Positions 46,813 to 54,848 of a DNA stretch of 56,802 bases are shown here, in pieces. The notes beneath the pieces are model-generated. The model saw only the letters and a list, made by a program, of their open reading frames with translations, was not told the origin of the DNA and searched no databases. Source of the DNA: Pedobacter sp. Its GTDB lineage: Bacteria; Bacteroidota; Bacteroidia; Sphingobacteriales; Sphingobacteriaceae. Every line of letters starts with the position of its first letter. The stretch's first letter is position 1. The stretch is from positions 1-56,802 of the forward strand of contig JACMND010000014.1 in the NCBI GenBank assembly GCA_014378705.1. Direction: 5' to 3'. The translations under genes and the position numbers were made by a program.

Positions 46813-48420
46813 ATGAATCCAAAAGATCACAAAAATTACGGCTCCGCACTCTACACACTAATAACAGTGTTTTTTTTCTGGGGTTTTGTTGCGGCAAGCA
46901 ATGGTATTTTTATACCTTTTTGTAAAACGCATTTTAGTTTAACTCAGTTTGAATCCCAATTAATTGATTTCACATTCTATGGTGGATATTTTATTGGGTC
47001 GTTAATCTTGTTCTATGCATCTAAACTGAGTAAAATTGATATTCTAAACAAACTTGGTTATAAAAATGGAATCGTACTTGGATTGCTCATTTCTGCAGCC
47101 GGAGCTTTGCTTATGGTTCCTGCGATTAACTCGGGGTCATTTTCATTTATCTTAACCTCCTTCTTTTTCGTGGCAATTGGTTTCTCACTTCAGCAAACCG
47201 CGGCCAATCCGTTTGCGGTGGCGCTCGGAACCCCACAAACCGGGGCAAACCGTTTAAATTTAGCAGGGGGTGTAAATAATTTTGGAACCCTGTTGGGGCC
47301 AATAGTAGTAAGTATAATTTTATTCGGAACCGCCAGTAGCGCAGTCGCTAAAGATGTTGAAATTTCTTCCATCAATACATTGTATTATATTTTGGCCGGC
47401 CTATTTGTTGCCGTTGGGATTTTCTTTTATGTTTCTGATCTTCCTAAAGTAACCAGCGATGAAAAGATTGAATCAAGCCCAAAAACAAATGTTCCGCTAT
47501 TAATTATTTTTGTTGCGTTTTTGTTAATTCTGGCTTCTGGTCCGTTAACAGACATGACGGGTCTAAGCAAAACCATCTTTGTTTATTCGTCTTTAGCTAT
47601 CATTGTATTAACACTGCTTTTATCATTAAATTCTGCCGCTAAAGATGGAAATGGCTGGGGCGCCATGCAATATCCTCAGCTGATCTTGGGTATGCTCGCC
47701 ATTTTTACTTATGTAGGTGTGGAGGTCGGTATTCAAAGTAACATGGGCGCATTGTTAAAACTGCCGGAGTTTGGAGGTTACAATGAATCTGTTATTGCGC
47801 CTTTTATTTCCTTATACTGGGGCAGTTCCATGATAGGCCGTTGGACAGGTGCCATCAGTGCATTTAACCTGCAAAAAAGCACCAAACGCGTACTTACTGT
47901 TATAGTTCCTTTTGTAGCCTTCGGAATAATTTTATTCTTTAATTATTTAAACGGAACCCAGATAGAGCAGTTCTTTTTATATGGGATTTGTGTAGCGATT
48001 TTAGTTGTAGGATTTTTCTTTAGCCAGGAGAAGCCGGCAAAAACTTTAGCTACTTTTGCTGTTTTGGGTGTTATAGCCATGATTATTGGTTTGGTTACCA
48101 CCGGCCAGATTGCAACCTTCGCTTTTATAAGTGGTGGTTTAGCTTGTTCTATCATGTGGCCCTGCATCTTTTCTTTATCTATTACGGGCTTAGGTAAATA
48201 CACCAGCCAGGGGTCATCATTTTTAATCATGATGATTTTAGGAGGCGCAATTATTCCGCCTGTGCAAGGTATTTTAGCGGATAACAGCGGTATCCACTTT
48301 TCTTATGTAGTTCCGGTAATCTGTTTTGCCTACCTGGCCTATTTTGCCTGGAAAGTAACCGGTGTGTTAAATAAACAAGGAATTGACGTCAGTAAAATTG
48401 AAACGGAAAGTGCGCATTAA
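46813..48420 (+). CDS. FucP-like sugar MFS transporter
   Basis: A major facilitator transporter related to FucP/GluP/NagP, which import sugars with protons. The family signature is [40 protein letters not shown], with the N-terminal helix pattern, and [14 protein letters not shown] with [20 protein letters not shown]. At 535 residues it is about 100 longer than E. coli FucP; hydrophobic stretches suggest 13-14 membrane helices, with two extra ones near 222-265. The stop overlaps the next start by one base (TAATG). The substrate is unknown. Confidence 0.87.
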   Translation: MNPKDHKNYGSALYTLITVFFFWGFVAASNGIFIPFCKTHFSLTQFESQLIDFTFYGGYFIGSLILFYASKLSKIDILNKLGYKNGIVLGLLISAAGALLMVPAINSGSFSFILTSFFFVAIGFSLQQTAANPFAVALGTPQTGANRLNLAGGVNNFGTLLGPIVVSIILFGTASSAVAKDVEISSINTLYYILAGLFVAVGIFFYVSDLPKVTSDEKIESSPKTNVPLLIIFVAFLLILASGPLTDMTGLSKTIFVYSSLAIIVLTLLLSLNSAAKDGNGWGAMQYPQLILGMLAIFTYVGVEVGIQSNMGALLKLPEFGGYNESVIAPFISLYWGSSMIGRWTGAISAFNLQKSTKRVLTVIVPFVAFGIILFFNYLNGTQIEQFFLYGICVAILVVGFFFSQEKPAKTLATFAVLGVIAMIIGLVTTGQIATFAFISGGLACSIMWPCIFSLSITGLGKYTSQGSSFLIMMILGGAIIPPVQGILADNSGIHFSYVVPVICFAYLAYFAWKVTGVLNKQGIDVSKIETESAH

Positions 48421-48887
48421 TGGCTGTTAAATTAAGTTTCGATCAAATATTCATGAACTTAGCCGCCGACCTGGCACAACGCTCTCATTGCGTAAAAGCT
48501 CAGGTCGGCGCAGTTCTTACCAAAGACACCCGGATTATTTCAATCGGCTATAACGGGCCGCCTGCAGGTACGCATAATTGCGATGTAGAATGGCCGGAAA
48601 CCGGTTGCCCGCGGGATTCAAGAGGAAGTTGTTCTCTAGCGCTTCATGCAGAGGAAAATGCGATTTTATATGCAGTAAAAAACGGCGCCGGATTGCAGGG
48701 CTCTACATTATACATAACCCTTTCTCCTTGCTTGCCTTGTGCCCGGATCATCTATTCTTCAGGTGTCAAAAAAGTATTTTATCAAAACTCTTACGCCGGG
48801 TTTAAAGGATTGCAAAGTGATGAAGGCGTTGATTTTTTAAACAAATTTGGGATTGAAGCCTTAAAGTTTGAATCCGTATTGGTTTAA
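48420..48887 (+). CDS. dCMP deaminase family protein
   Basis: A zinc deaminase of the cytidine/deoxycytidylate class, 155 residues. The zinc site is LHAEENAILYA (H-A-E) near residues 77-87, and SPCLPCARII (P-C-x-x-C) near 102-111. The substrate-side segment GYNGPPAGTHNCD is typical of dCMP deaminase and of ComEB. It probably makes dUMP for thymidylate synthesis. The ATG overlaps the transporter stop (TAATG), so it is translationally coupled to that gene, although their functions are not obviously linked. Confidence 0.87.
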   Translation: MAVKLSFDQIFMNLAADLAQRSHCVKAQVGAVLTKDTRIISIGYNGPPAGTHNCDVEWPETGCPRDSRGSCSLALHAEENAILYAVKNGAGLQGSTLYITLSPCLPCARIIYSSGVKKVFYQNSYAGFKGLQSDEGVDFLNKFGIEALKFESVLV

Positions 48888-48928
48888 ATTAGGATAGAAT
48901 AATCCTATAATCCACTGACATAAGTCCC

Positions 48929-48959
48929 TTGTCAACTCTTGAATAAACAGTTAAGTTTG
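48929..48959 (+). promoter_or_regulatory. Promoter of trxB
   Basis: TTG (48929-48931), a 20-nt spacer and a perfect TAAGTTTG (48952-48959). The -7 box ends 18 nt before the trxB ATG. Confidence 0.68.
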
Positions 48960-48977
48960 TAATTCATATAAGAATAC

Positions 48978-49955
48978 ATGTCTTTAAAAACTGAAAACGT
49001 TCAATGCCTCATCATAGGTTCCGGCCCGGCTGGTTACACGGCTGCAATTTATGCCGCCCGTGCCGATTTAAAACCGGTTATGTACACGGGCATTGTGCCT
49101 GGGGGGCAACTAACGCAAACCACAGATGTAGATAACTTTCCGGGATATCCAAACGGTGTTATGGGTCCGGAAATGATGGAAGATCTGCGAAAACAAGCCG
49201 AACGCTTTGGAACGGATATCCGTTTTGGATATGTTACTTCAGTAGATTTTTTAGGAACTCCTCATAAAATTATAGTAGACGAGTCGCATACTATTTATGC
49301 AGATACAGTGATCATCGCAACCGGTGCCACCGCAAAATGGCTGGGTTTAGAAAGTGAACAAAAATACAATGGTTTTGGTGTTTCTGCCTGCGCAGTTTGC
49401 GACGGCTTCTTTTTTAAAGGCCAGGATGTAGCGATTGTTGGGGCTGGAGATACAGCCGCTGAAGAAGCCACTTACCTTGCTAAACTTTGTAAAACGGTGC
49501 ACATGCTTGTTCGCAGGGATGAGTTCAGAGCGTCTAAAGCGATGCAGCATCGTGTTTTAAACACACCTAACATTATCATTCATTACAATTCAGACACGAA
49601 AGAAATTCTTGGAAATGGGAAAAATGTGACAGCGGTAAAAATTCTTAACAATGTTACCGGAATTGAAACGGACATACCTATAGAAGGATTTTTTGTAGCC
49701 ATTGGTCATACACCCAATACCGAAATTTTTAAAGGCTGGTTGGACATGGACGAAACGAATTACCTTATCACACAGCCCAACAGTACAAAAACAAACGTTG
49801 AAGGTGTTTTCGCTTGCGGCGATGCACAGGATAAAATTTTTAGGCAAGCCATTACCGCAGCAGGTACCGGCTGTATGGCTGCGCTGGAAGCTGAACGTTT
49901 TCTAGCTTCCAGGGAATTACAGCCGGAAGTAATAAAAAATTCGGAAGAAGTATAA
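48978..49955 (+). CDS. trxB: Thioredoxin-disulfide reductase
   Basis: TrxB uses NADPH and FAD to reduce thioredoxin. The 325-residue protein has the FAD motif GSGPAGYTAAIYAARA near residues 13-28, the redox motif CAVCDG near 144-149, an NADPH motif GAGDTAAEEA near 162-171, and the second FAD motif GVFACGDAQDKIFRQAITAAG. It has its own promoter, 13 nt into the gap after the deaminase plus a short leader. The 43-residue THX gene follows 57 nt downstream. Confidence 0.95.
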   Translation: MSLKTENVQCLIIGSGPAGYTAAIYAARADLKPVMYTGIVPGGQLTQTTDVDNFPGYPNGVMGPEMMEDLRKQAERFGTDIRFGYVTSVDFLGTPHKIIVDESHTIYADTVIIATGATAKWLGLESEQKYNGFGVSACAVCDGFFFKGQDVAIVGAGDTAAEEATYLAKLCKTVHMLVRRDEFRASKAMQHRVLNTPNIIIHYNSDTKEILGNGKNVTAVKILNNVTGIETDIPIEGFFVAIGHTPNTEIFKGWLDMDETNYLITQPNSTKTNVEGVFACGDAQDKIFRQAITAAGTGCMAALEAERFLASRELQPEVIKNSEEV

Positions 49956-50012
49956 TTCATTCTTTAAAACTTTAAACACCATTTACTGTACTTAGTAAAA
50001 TCAATAATTATT

Positions 50013-50144
50013 ATGGGAAAAGGGGATATTAAAACCAAAAAGGGAAAGATTACTAATCATAGCTTCGGCAAACGCAGACTTCATGACGTAACTGTTAAGA
50101 AGAAAGATGTCCCGGAGGTAGCTGAACCTGTTAAAAAGAAATAG
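50013..50144 (+). CDS. 30S ribosomal protein THX
   Basis: A 43-residue, strongly basic protein beginning MGKGDIKTKKGKITNHSFGK, continuing RRLH and ending in lysines. It matches the THX (bTHX) family, a small protein that fills a cavity in the head of the 30S subunit and is common in Bacteroidota. It is followed by a strong terminator at 50149-50176. The frame is ATG to TAG with no internal stop. Confidence 0.85.
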   Translation: MGKGDIKTKKGKITNHSFGKRRLHDVTVKKKDVPEVAEPVKKK

Positions 50145-50148
50145 AAAT

Positions 50149-50176
50149 TGCCCCATAATTCTGGGGCATTTTTTTT
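50149..50176 (+). terminator. Terminator after THX
   Basis: TGCCCCA (50149-50155) pairs with TGGGGCA (50162-50168), a 7-bp stem with a 6-nt loop, followed by eight T. It starts 4 nt after the THX stop and ends 13 nt before the DUF4230 gene. Confidence 0.9.
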
Positions 50177-50189
50177 AAATTAACTTCCA

Positions 50190-50786
50190 ATGCGATTATT
50201 AAATTTCCGTACCCGTACTGCTTTATTATTAATCATTTCTGGCGCAACAATTCTGTTTTTAATATTTATGTTCTTTTACATCAGAAAGCAATTTTTTATT
50301 ACCAGAACAGAACTAAGCGATGATGTAATGATTGAAAAAATTACGGCAATGGGAAAACTTGAGTTGGTTAAGTACACGATGAAAGATGTACTGGAAAGAA
50401 AAGAGATCAGAACGTTTCTTCCCGATAAAAAAATCTTGTTTGTGGCGGCCGGCGAAGTGGCCGGATGTATTGATCTCACCAAAGTAAAAAGATCTGATAT
50501 TATTCCATATGGATCTGATTCACTTACCATCAGGTTGCCTGCCCCGGAGATCTGCTATTTTAAGCTGGACCACCAACGGTCAAAAGTGTATGATGTTTCT
50601 GGTGTGTTGTTCCCGGATGATTCCAAGGACATGGTTGAAGGAATTTATAAAATTGCCGAACAAAAGATCTTACAGAACGCCCGTGATCAGGATATTTTGG
50701 GAAAAACGAAAGAAAACGCTAACCTCATCTTTAAACCGATGCTGGAAAACATCTCCGGGAAAAAAGTTGGCGTCGTATTCAATTAA
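50190..50786 (+). CDS. DUF4230 domain-containing membrane protein
   Basis: Function unknown. The 198-residue protein has one N-terminal membrane helix (about residues 10-32) and an outside DUF4230 domain, recognised from ELVKYTMKDVLERKEI, KKILFVAAGEVAGCIDLTKVK and TIRLPAPEICYFKLDHQRSKVYDV. It starts only 13 nt after the THX terminator, so its promoter must lie within or before that hairpin region, or it depends on read-through. Confidence 0.83.
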   Translation: MRLLNFRTRTALLLIISGATILFLIFMFFYIRKQFFITRTELSDDVMIEKITAMGKLELVKYTMKDVLERKEIRTFLPDKKILFVAAGEVAGCIDLTKVKRSDIIPYGSDSLTIRLPAPEICYFKLDHQRSKVYDVSGVLFPDDSKDMVEGIYKIAEQKILQNARDQDILGKTKENANLIFKPMLENISGKKVGVVFN

Positions 50787-50869
50787 CAGATGTGACAACA
50801 AGGTTAATTCGTTGGCTATATTTATTTAGATTTAGATCCTGAACCATCAACTTCATTAAACAGGATAAA

Positions 50870-51508
50870 ATGAAATATTCAATTACTGTTATTTTCCTTC
50901 TGGCTTTATCCATTTTTTTAAATTCCTGCGGTTCCGGCGATAAGCCTGATAATCTCAAACAACAACCTCCTGCTAAAATTACTGTACAGCCACCCTTCCG
51001 GTTTCATAAGGCCATTGAAGTAAAGCCGGGCCTTACGCTTGATGTTGTAAGCTGGGGAAGAGGCTCGGAATCCGTTGGCGCTTATCTTATTTTAAGATCC
51101 GATTCGACGCATTTAAAATACCGTTCCTTATCCGGCGAACTGGACGGAAAGATTGTAGACGTTTGGAACATGGACATGGATTCTGACGGCAACCCGGAAT
51201 TATATATACAGGCGCAGGGAGAAGGAGAAGGATCGCACCTCAATATGTACGTTTATGAGTATTCGGAAAACGGATCATCAGAAAAAATCAATTTTCCAAA
51301 CTTAAGTAATTCAAGTAAAAAAGGTTACAAAGGGGGCGATTCTTTATACATTAAAGATGATAAGCTGATGCGTGAATTTCCTGTCGCAAATGCGGATGAA
51401 AATAATACGAAACCATCCCCGGAAGTTAAAAAAGTACTTCAATACGGATTGAGAAATAATAGTTTTACGGTGGATGAGGTTAAAGAGAAAGAGCAAACTA
51501 ATAATTAA
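50870..51508 (+). CDS. PliI-like lipoprotein (possible I-type lysozyme inhibitor)
   Basis: A predicted lipoprotein: a hydrophobic start ends in LNSC, so Cys20 should be lipidated. The domain resembles the PliI family, periplasmic inhibitors of invertebrate-type lysozyme: a loop with ESVGAYLILRSD, then MDMDSDGNPELYIQAQGEG, LNMYVYEYS, KGYKGGDSLYIKDDKLMREFPV. The last block, a GY-G-D motif followed by R-x-F-P, is the best match. I have not compared it by alignment, so the inhibitor role is a hypothesis. It stands alone, 46 bp from the convergent ECF partner gene. Confidence 0.55.
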   Translation: MKYSITVIFLLALSIFLNSCGSGDKPDNLKQQPPAKITVQPPFRFHKAIEVKPGLTLDVVSWGRGSESVGAYLILRSDSTHLKYRSLSGELDGKIVDVWNMDMDSDGNPELYIQAQGEGEGSHLNMYVYEYSENGSSEKINFPNLSNSSKKGYKGGDSLYIKDDKLMREFPVANADENNTKPSPEVKKVLQYGLRNNSFTVDEVKEKEQTNN

Positions 51509-51553
51509 TGCTTTTCATGTATGGCCTGACTCTGCAACTGTTCTTTAAAAAGG

Positions 51554-52156
51554 TTAATTAATCTCAGTTTTAAACTGCTTTTCCAATCGCTCCAGGTTTG
51601 CAATCATATCTTCCAACCGTGATTCTTCTTTACGGATATACCTTTTCATCAAAAAGAAAAAGCAAAATAAAATCCAGCTTAACGTAAAAATTAAGCCAAT
51701 TGCAGCAACCCAAACCGGCACCAAAAATGCGATTTCAACAAAATAGAGCAAAAACCCAAGGCTTAAAAACAAAGTATAGATATTGTATTTACGGGTGTTA
51801 AACTTGTACCGGTCGCTCTTGTACTTTTTTAAATAGTCAATATAATCTTTTGGTTTATTCAACAAAGTATCGTCTTTTATTCTAAAATAATCCTTTAACT
51901 GCACATATAAATAATAAAAACAACAACCGATTATAATAAGCATCGCCAGGTGTGTGGTCCACATTTTAAAAGGGCTACTAATCCATACATACATAAGCAC
52001 GGCGATGGCCAGAAATATCCCCATTAACTCCATCATTAATTTATTCGCAAAGCCATTCTTTGTTTTGCGCAGTTTGATCAATACGTCCTCCTCACTGACT
52101 TTCGGCAGTGTTATCTGATTATGCCAGATATCTTTCAGTGCTTCAAAATCTTTCAT
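51554..52156 (-). CDS. Membrane protein paired with ECF sigma factor (possible anti-sigma)
   Basis: Function unknown. The 200-residue protein starts with a short cytoplasmic part (MKDFEALKDIWHNQITLPKV, about residues 1-40), has four predicted membrane helices (about 41-62, 66-86, 127-147, 149-170), and ends in a charged coiled-coil tail (RKEESRLEDMIANLERLEKQ). The start overlaps the sigma factor gene by 14 bp. A membrane protein in this position often acts as the anti-sigma factor, and the N-terminal part could bind sigma. No zinc-binding anti-sigma motif (H-x3-C-x2-C) is present, so this is inference. Confidence 0.6.
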   Translation of the reverse strand: MKDFEALKDIWHNQITLPKVSEEDVLIKLRKTKNGFANKLMMELMGIFLAIAVLMYVWISSPFKMWTTHLAMLIIIGCCFYYLYVQLKDYFRIKDDTLLNKPKDYIDYLKKYKSDRYKFNTRKYNIYTLFLSLGFLLYFVEIAFLVPVWVAAIGLIFTLSWILFCFFFLMKRYIRKEESRLEDMIANLERLEKQFKTEIN

Positions 52157-52640
52157 ACTTATTATATAGTTCGGTCAGTTTTTGTTTTATGCGGTGGATT
52201 TTCACCCGCAAATTACCTTCAGTAATGCCAGAGATCTGTGCAATTTCAGCGTATGGCAATTCATCTAAAACCATAGTGATAATTATTCGCTCATTTTCCT
52301 CCAGATGCGAAATGCATTTGTAAAGTGTTTCAACCTGCTCTGGTTTTTCTGAAACTTCTTCACTCTTGTTATCCATTATCTGGTTTGTGAGTTCTTCTTT
52401 ACCCTGCCGCTTTTCAACGCGTAAATAAGAAAGGCAGGTGTTAACGGCAATCCGGTAGATCCAGGTGGAGATCATAGCCTGGTTCCGAAATTTTTCAAGG
52501 TTTTGCCAAACTTTCAGAAATGTTTCCTGCATCAGGTCATTGGCAGAATCATCACTGCCGGTGTAACCATAGCATAAATGATATATTTTTTTTGAGTTTG
52601 CCTGGAAAATTTCTTTAAAAAGTACTTCTTTGTTCAGCAT
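52143..52640 (-). CDS. ECF RNA polymerase sigma factor
   Basis: A 165-residue sigma-70 family factor without regions 1 and 3. Region 2 has DSANDLMQETFLKVWQNLEKF and STWIYRIAVNTCLSYLR; region 4 has LDELPYAEIAQISGITEGNLRVKIHRIKQKL. The cognate promoters and signal cannot be told from sequence. A perfect -7 box TATATTTG (52698-52691, minus) lies 50 nt before its ATG, just past the last codons of the upstream gene, but without a clear -33. The downstream membrane-protein gene overlaps it by 14 bp. Confidence 0.9.
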   Translation of the reverse strand: MLNKEVLFKEIFQANSKKIYHLCYGYTGSDDSANDLMQETFLKVWQNLEKFRNQAMISTWIYRIAVNTCLSYLRVEKRQGKEELTNQIMDNKSEEVSEKPEQVETLYKCISHLEENERIIITMVLDELPYAEIAQISGITEGNLRVKIHRIKQKLTELYNKYERF

Positions 52641-52689
52641 TTGATCTTCAATAATTAGATGTATCTGTACAGCTAATGTTACATTAATG

Positions 52690-53208
52690 TCAAATATAAC
52701 TGCTTGGGTTTATCCATTTGATTTTATCCGATGCTTGCAAGAGCAGGTTATCAAACTCTTTTTTGTAATCAAATTCAAGGTCTTCGTGTAATTTTTTAAG
52801 TATGCCTTGCATCTTATCAATTTGCCGCAAAAATAGGGCTTGAAGCGGTTTATGGCGTGTTTGGGTATCCGCGTATTGTACAAAACATCTGCAAAACCAA
52901 AGCAGAAGTTCCATTTCAACCTGTTTGGAGGAGGTAAACTTCGCATGCCGGTTTAAAATTCTTAATATTTTTCTTAAACTTTTACTGCTTTGATAATATG
53001 GCCGGGGCAAAACTTTAAAATCTTCTTCCAGGTAACTTTTAACCTTTTCCGCGTAAGCAAGCGGATCATCCGAATCAAACAACAGGTAGTTGAGCAGTTC
53101 CTTACTCTCTTTCTTATACTTGGCCAATCGTAAACACAGATCGGTTAACTGTTCTACCGAAAGCCCACTTAACTCCCTTTTAATTACTGTTAGTTTCTCA
53201 GGCTTCAT
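52690..53208 (-). CDS. Conserved hypothetical protein
   Basis: I do not recognise this family. The roughly 172-residue protein is cytoplasmic and mainly helical: it starts MKPEKLTVIKRELSGLSVEQLTD and has a Lys-rich middle with LRLAKYKKESKELLNYLLF and a long C-terminal helix FLRQIDKMQGILKKLHED. I use ATG 53208, 20 nt after a perfect -7 box TAGATTTG (53236-53229, minus), in line with other genes here; ATG 53220 and GTG 53226 are alternatives. It is divergent from the symporter gene. Confidence 0.6.
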   Translation of the reverse strand: MKPEKLTVIKRELSGLSVEQLTDLCLRLAKYKKESKELLNYLLFDSDDPLAYAEKVKSYLEEDFKVLPRPYYQSSKSLRKILRILNRHAKFTSSKQVEMELLLWFCRCFVQYADTQTRHKPLQALFLRQIDKMQGILKKLHEDLEFDYKKEFDNLLLQASDKIKWINPSSYI

Positions 53209-53219
53209 GTTTGATAGCA

Positions 53220-53250
53220 TTTGCACAGCAAATCTAATTAATTACTTTTG
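53220..53250 (+). promoter_or_regulatory. Promoter of the DAACS symporter, nested with a minus-strand promoter
   Basis: TTTG (53220-53223), a 19-nt spacer and TACTTTTG (53243-53250) match the consensus fully. The minus-strand -7 box TAGATTTG (53236-53229) of the divergent gene lies inside this spacer, so the two promoters overlap and RNA polymerase cannot use both at once. Confidence 0.72.
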
Positions 53251-53273
53251 TTGCTATACACCAGCCGGATTTC

Positions 53274-54689
53274 ATGAAGCTTAAAAACATTGGTTTAATT
53301 GTTCTCATCCCTATTTCTATTGCTGCAATCCTTGCTTTTCTTAATCACTATAACTTAGTATCAGTTCCTCAAACGGTTCTTTTTTTTTCCAGATGGCTGG
53401 CCATTGCCGCTTTGTTTTTATATGGGTTTCATAAAAAGACCTTAACAACCTGGATCCTGGTTTCGATGGTTGTCGGTGCGGAGATTGGTCATGATTTCCC
53501 GGAGATCGGCATGAAACTGCAGGTACTTAGCAAGGTGTTTTTGAAGATGATCAAGACGATTGTAGCTCCCTTGCTCTTCGCCACACTGGTTTATGGTATA
53601 GCCGGTCATTCAGATTTGAAACAGGTTGGCCGGATGGGATGGAAGTCGATACTGTATTTTGAAGTGGTCACTACAATCGCCCTTTTTATAGGTCTGGCAG
53701 CTATTAATATTTCTCAGGCGGGCGTAGGAATTAAACTTCCGCCAGGCTCCAAAGAAGAATTGCCAATCGTAGCACCTCAAACATTAAACGACATTATTCT
53801 GCACATTTTCCCGGAAAACGTTGCAAAATCCGTTGCTGAAGGGCAGGTCCTTCAAATTGTAGTTTTCAGTATCATTTTCGGAATAGCGCTGGCCATGGTT
53901 AGAGAAGATAAACGTCAGCCTGTTTTAAAATTTACCGAAAGTTTATCAGAGGTGATGTTTAAATTCACCAACATCGTCATGTATTTTGCCCCCATAGGCG
54001 TAGGAGCGGCTATCGCGTATACCGTTGGGCATATGGGTTTGGGCATTTTAGTTAATCTTTTCCAGTTACTTATAACCCTCTACGTAGCGCTTTTCGTATT
54101 CCTCCTTGGTGTTTTGTTACCAATCGCATTAATTGTTGGTGTGCCCATTAAAAACTTTTTAATGGCTATTGCCGAACCGGTATCTATCGCTTTTGCGACT
54201 ACCAGTTCAGAAGCGGCGTTGCCAAGGGCGATGGAAGCGATGGAAAGAATTGGTGTTCCACGAAAAATCGTCGCTTTTGTAATGCCCACCGGCTATAGCT
54301 TTAATCTTGATGGTACCACGCTTTATCTTTCGCTTGCCGCGATATTTGTAGCCCAGGCCGCCGGGATGCCGTTAACTTTTGGTCAGCAGATATTAATTGT
54401 ATTTACATTGATGCTTACCAGTAAAGGCGTTGCGGGTGTTCCAAGAGCTTCCCTCGTTATTTTACTGGGAACAGCAGCTTCATTTGGAATGCCTGTTTGG
54501 CCTATATTTATTATTCTGGGAATAGATGAGCTGATGGACATGGCCCGTACGTCGGTCAACGTAATCGGTAATTGCCTGGCAACGGTGGTAATCGCCAAGT
54601 GGGAAGGGGAGTTTAACCCTCCTTCAGAATTAGCTGCCGCCAATGAAGACCGGATCTACAGTATTAAAGAAGATGTGATTGAAAAATGA
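53274..54689 (+). CDS. Dicarboxylate/amino acid:cation symporter (DAACS family)
   Basis: An inner-membrane transporter of the glutamate/aspartate/dicarboxylate symporter family (GltP/DctA type). The 471-residue protein has about ten hydrophobic segments, the hairpin-loop Ser-rich motif IAFATTSSEAALPRAMEAMER near residues 302-322, MPTGYSFNLDGTTLYLSLAAIF (the NMDGT-like motif as NLDGT) near 338-359, and LTSKGVAGVPRASLVIL near 381-397. It is preceded by a nested divergent promoter and followed by a heptad-repeat tract. The exact substrate, such as glutamate or succinate, is not told by sequence. Confidence 0.9.
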   Translation: MKLKNIGLIVLIPISIAAILAFLNHYNLVSVPQTVLFFSRWLAIAALFLYGFHKKTLTTWILVSMVVGAEIGHDFPEIGMKLQVLSKVFLKMIKTIVAPLLFATLVYGIAGHSDLKQVGRMGWKSILYFEVVTTIALFIGLAAINISQAGVGIKLPPGSKEELPIVAPQTLNDIILHIFPENVAKSVAEGQVLQIVVFSIIFGIALAMVREDKRQPVLKFTESLSEVMFKFTNIVMYFAPIGVGAAIAYTVGHMGLGILVNLFQLLITLYVALFVFLLGVLLPIALIVGVPIKNFLMAIAEPVSIAFATTSSEAALPRAMEAMERIGVPRKIVAFVMPTGYSFNLDGTTLYLSLAAIFVAQAAGMPLTFGQQILIVFTLMLTSKGVAGVPRASLVILLGTAASFGMPVWPIFIILGIDELMDMARTSVNVIGNCLATVVIAKWEGEFNPPSELAAANEDRIYSIKEDVIEK

Positions 54690-54756
54690 GGAAGAAGACG
54701 TGCAAATGAGAAATGAATAAAGTTGTACTGAGAAAGATATATCGCTGATAACTGAA

Positions 54757-54833
54757 ACCTGAAACCTGATACCTCTTACCTGATACCTCTTACCTGAAAC
54801 CTGATACCTCTTACCTGATACCTCTTACCTAAT
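54757..54833 (+). repeat. Eleven perfect-period ACCTNNN heptads after the symporter
   Basis: The 77 bases 54757-54833 read as exactly eleven 7-nt units, each starting ACCT: with GAA, GAT, CTT, GAT, CTT, GAA, GAT, CTT, GAT, CTT and AAT in the last three positions. Thus positions 1-4 are fixed and 5-7 alternate mainly between GAT and CTT. The unit before (AACTGAA) is one base off. The tract ends 15 nt before the next start codon at 54849. Confidence 0.92.
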
Positions 54834-54848
54834 CCCTAAAAATTAAAA

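Noticed and set aside
54757-54833. CRISPR array or phase-variable coding repeat
   Set aside because: There are no spacers of usual length, and no open frame crosses the tract, so it cannot be a coding contingency repeat.
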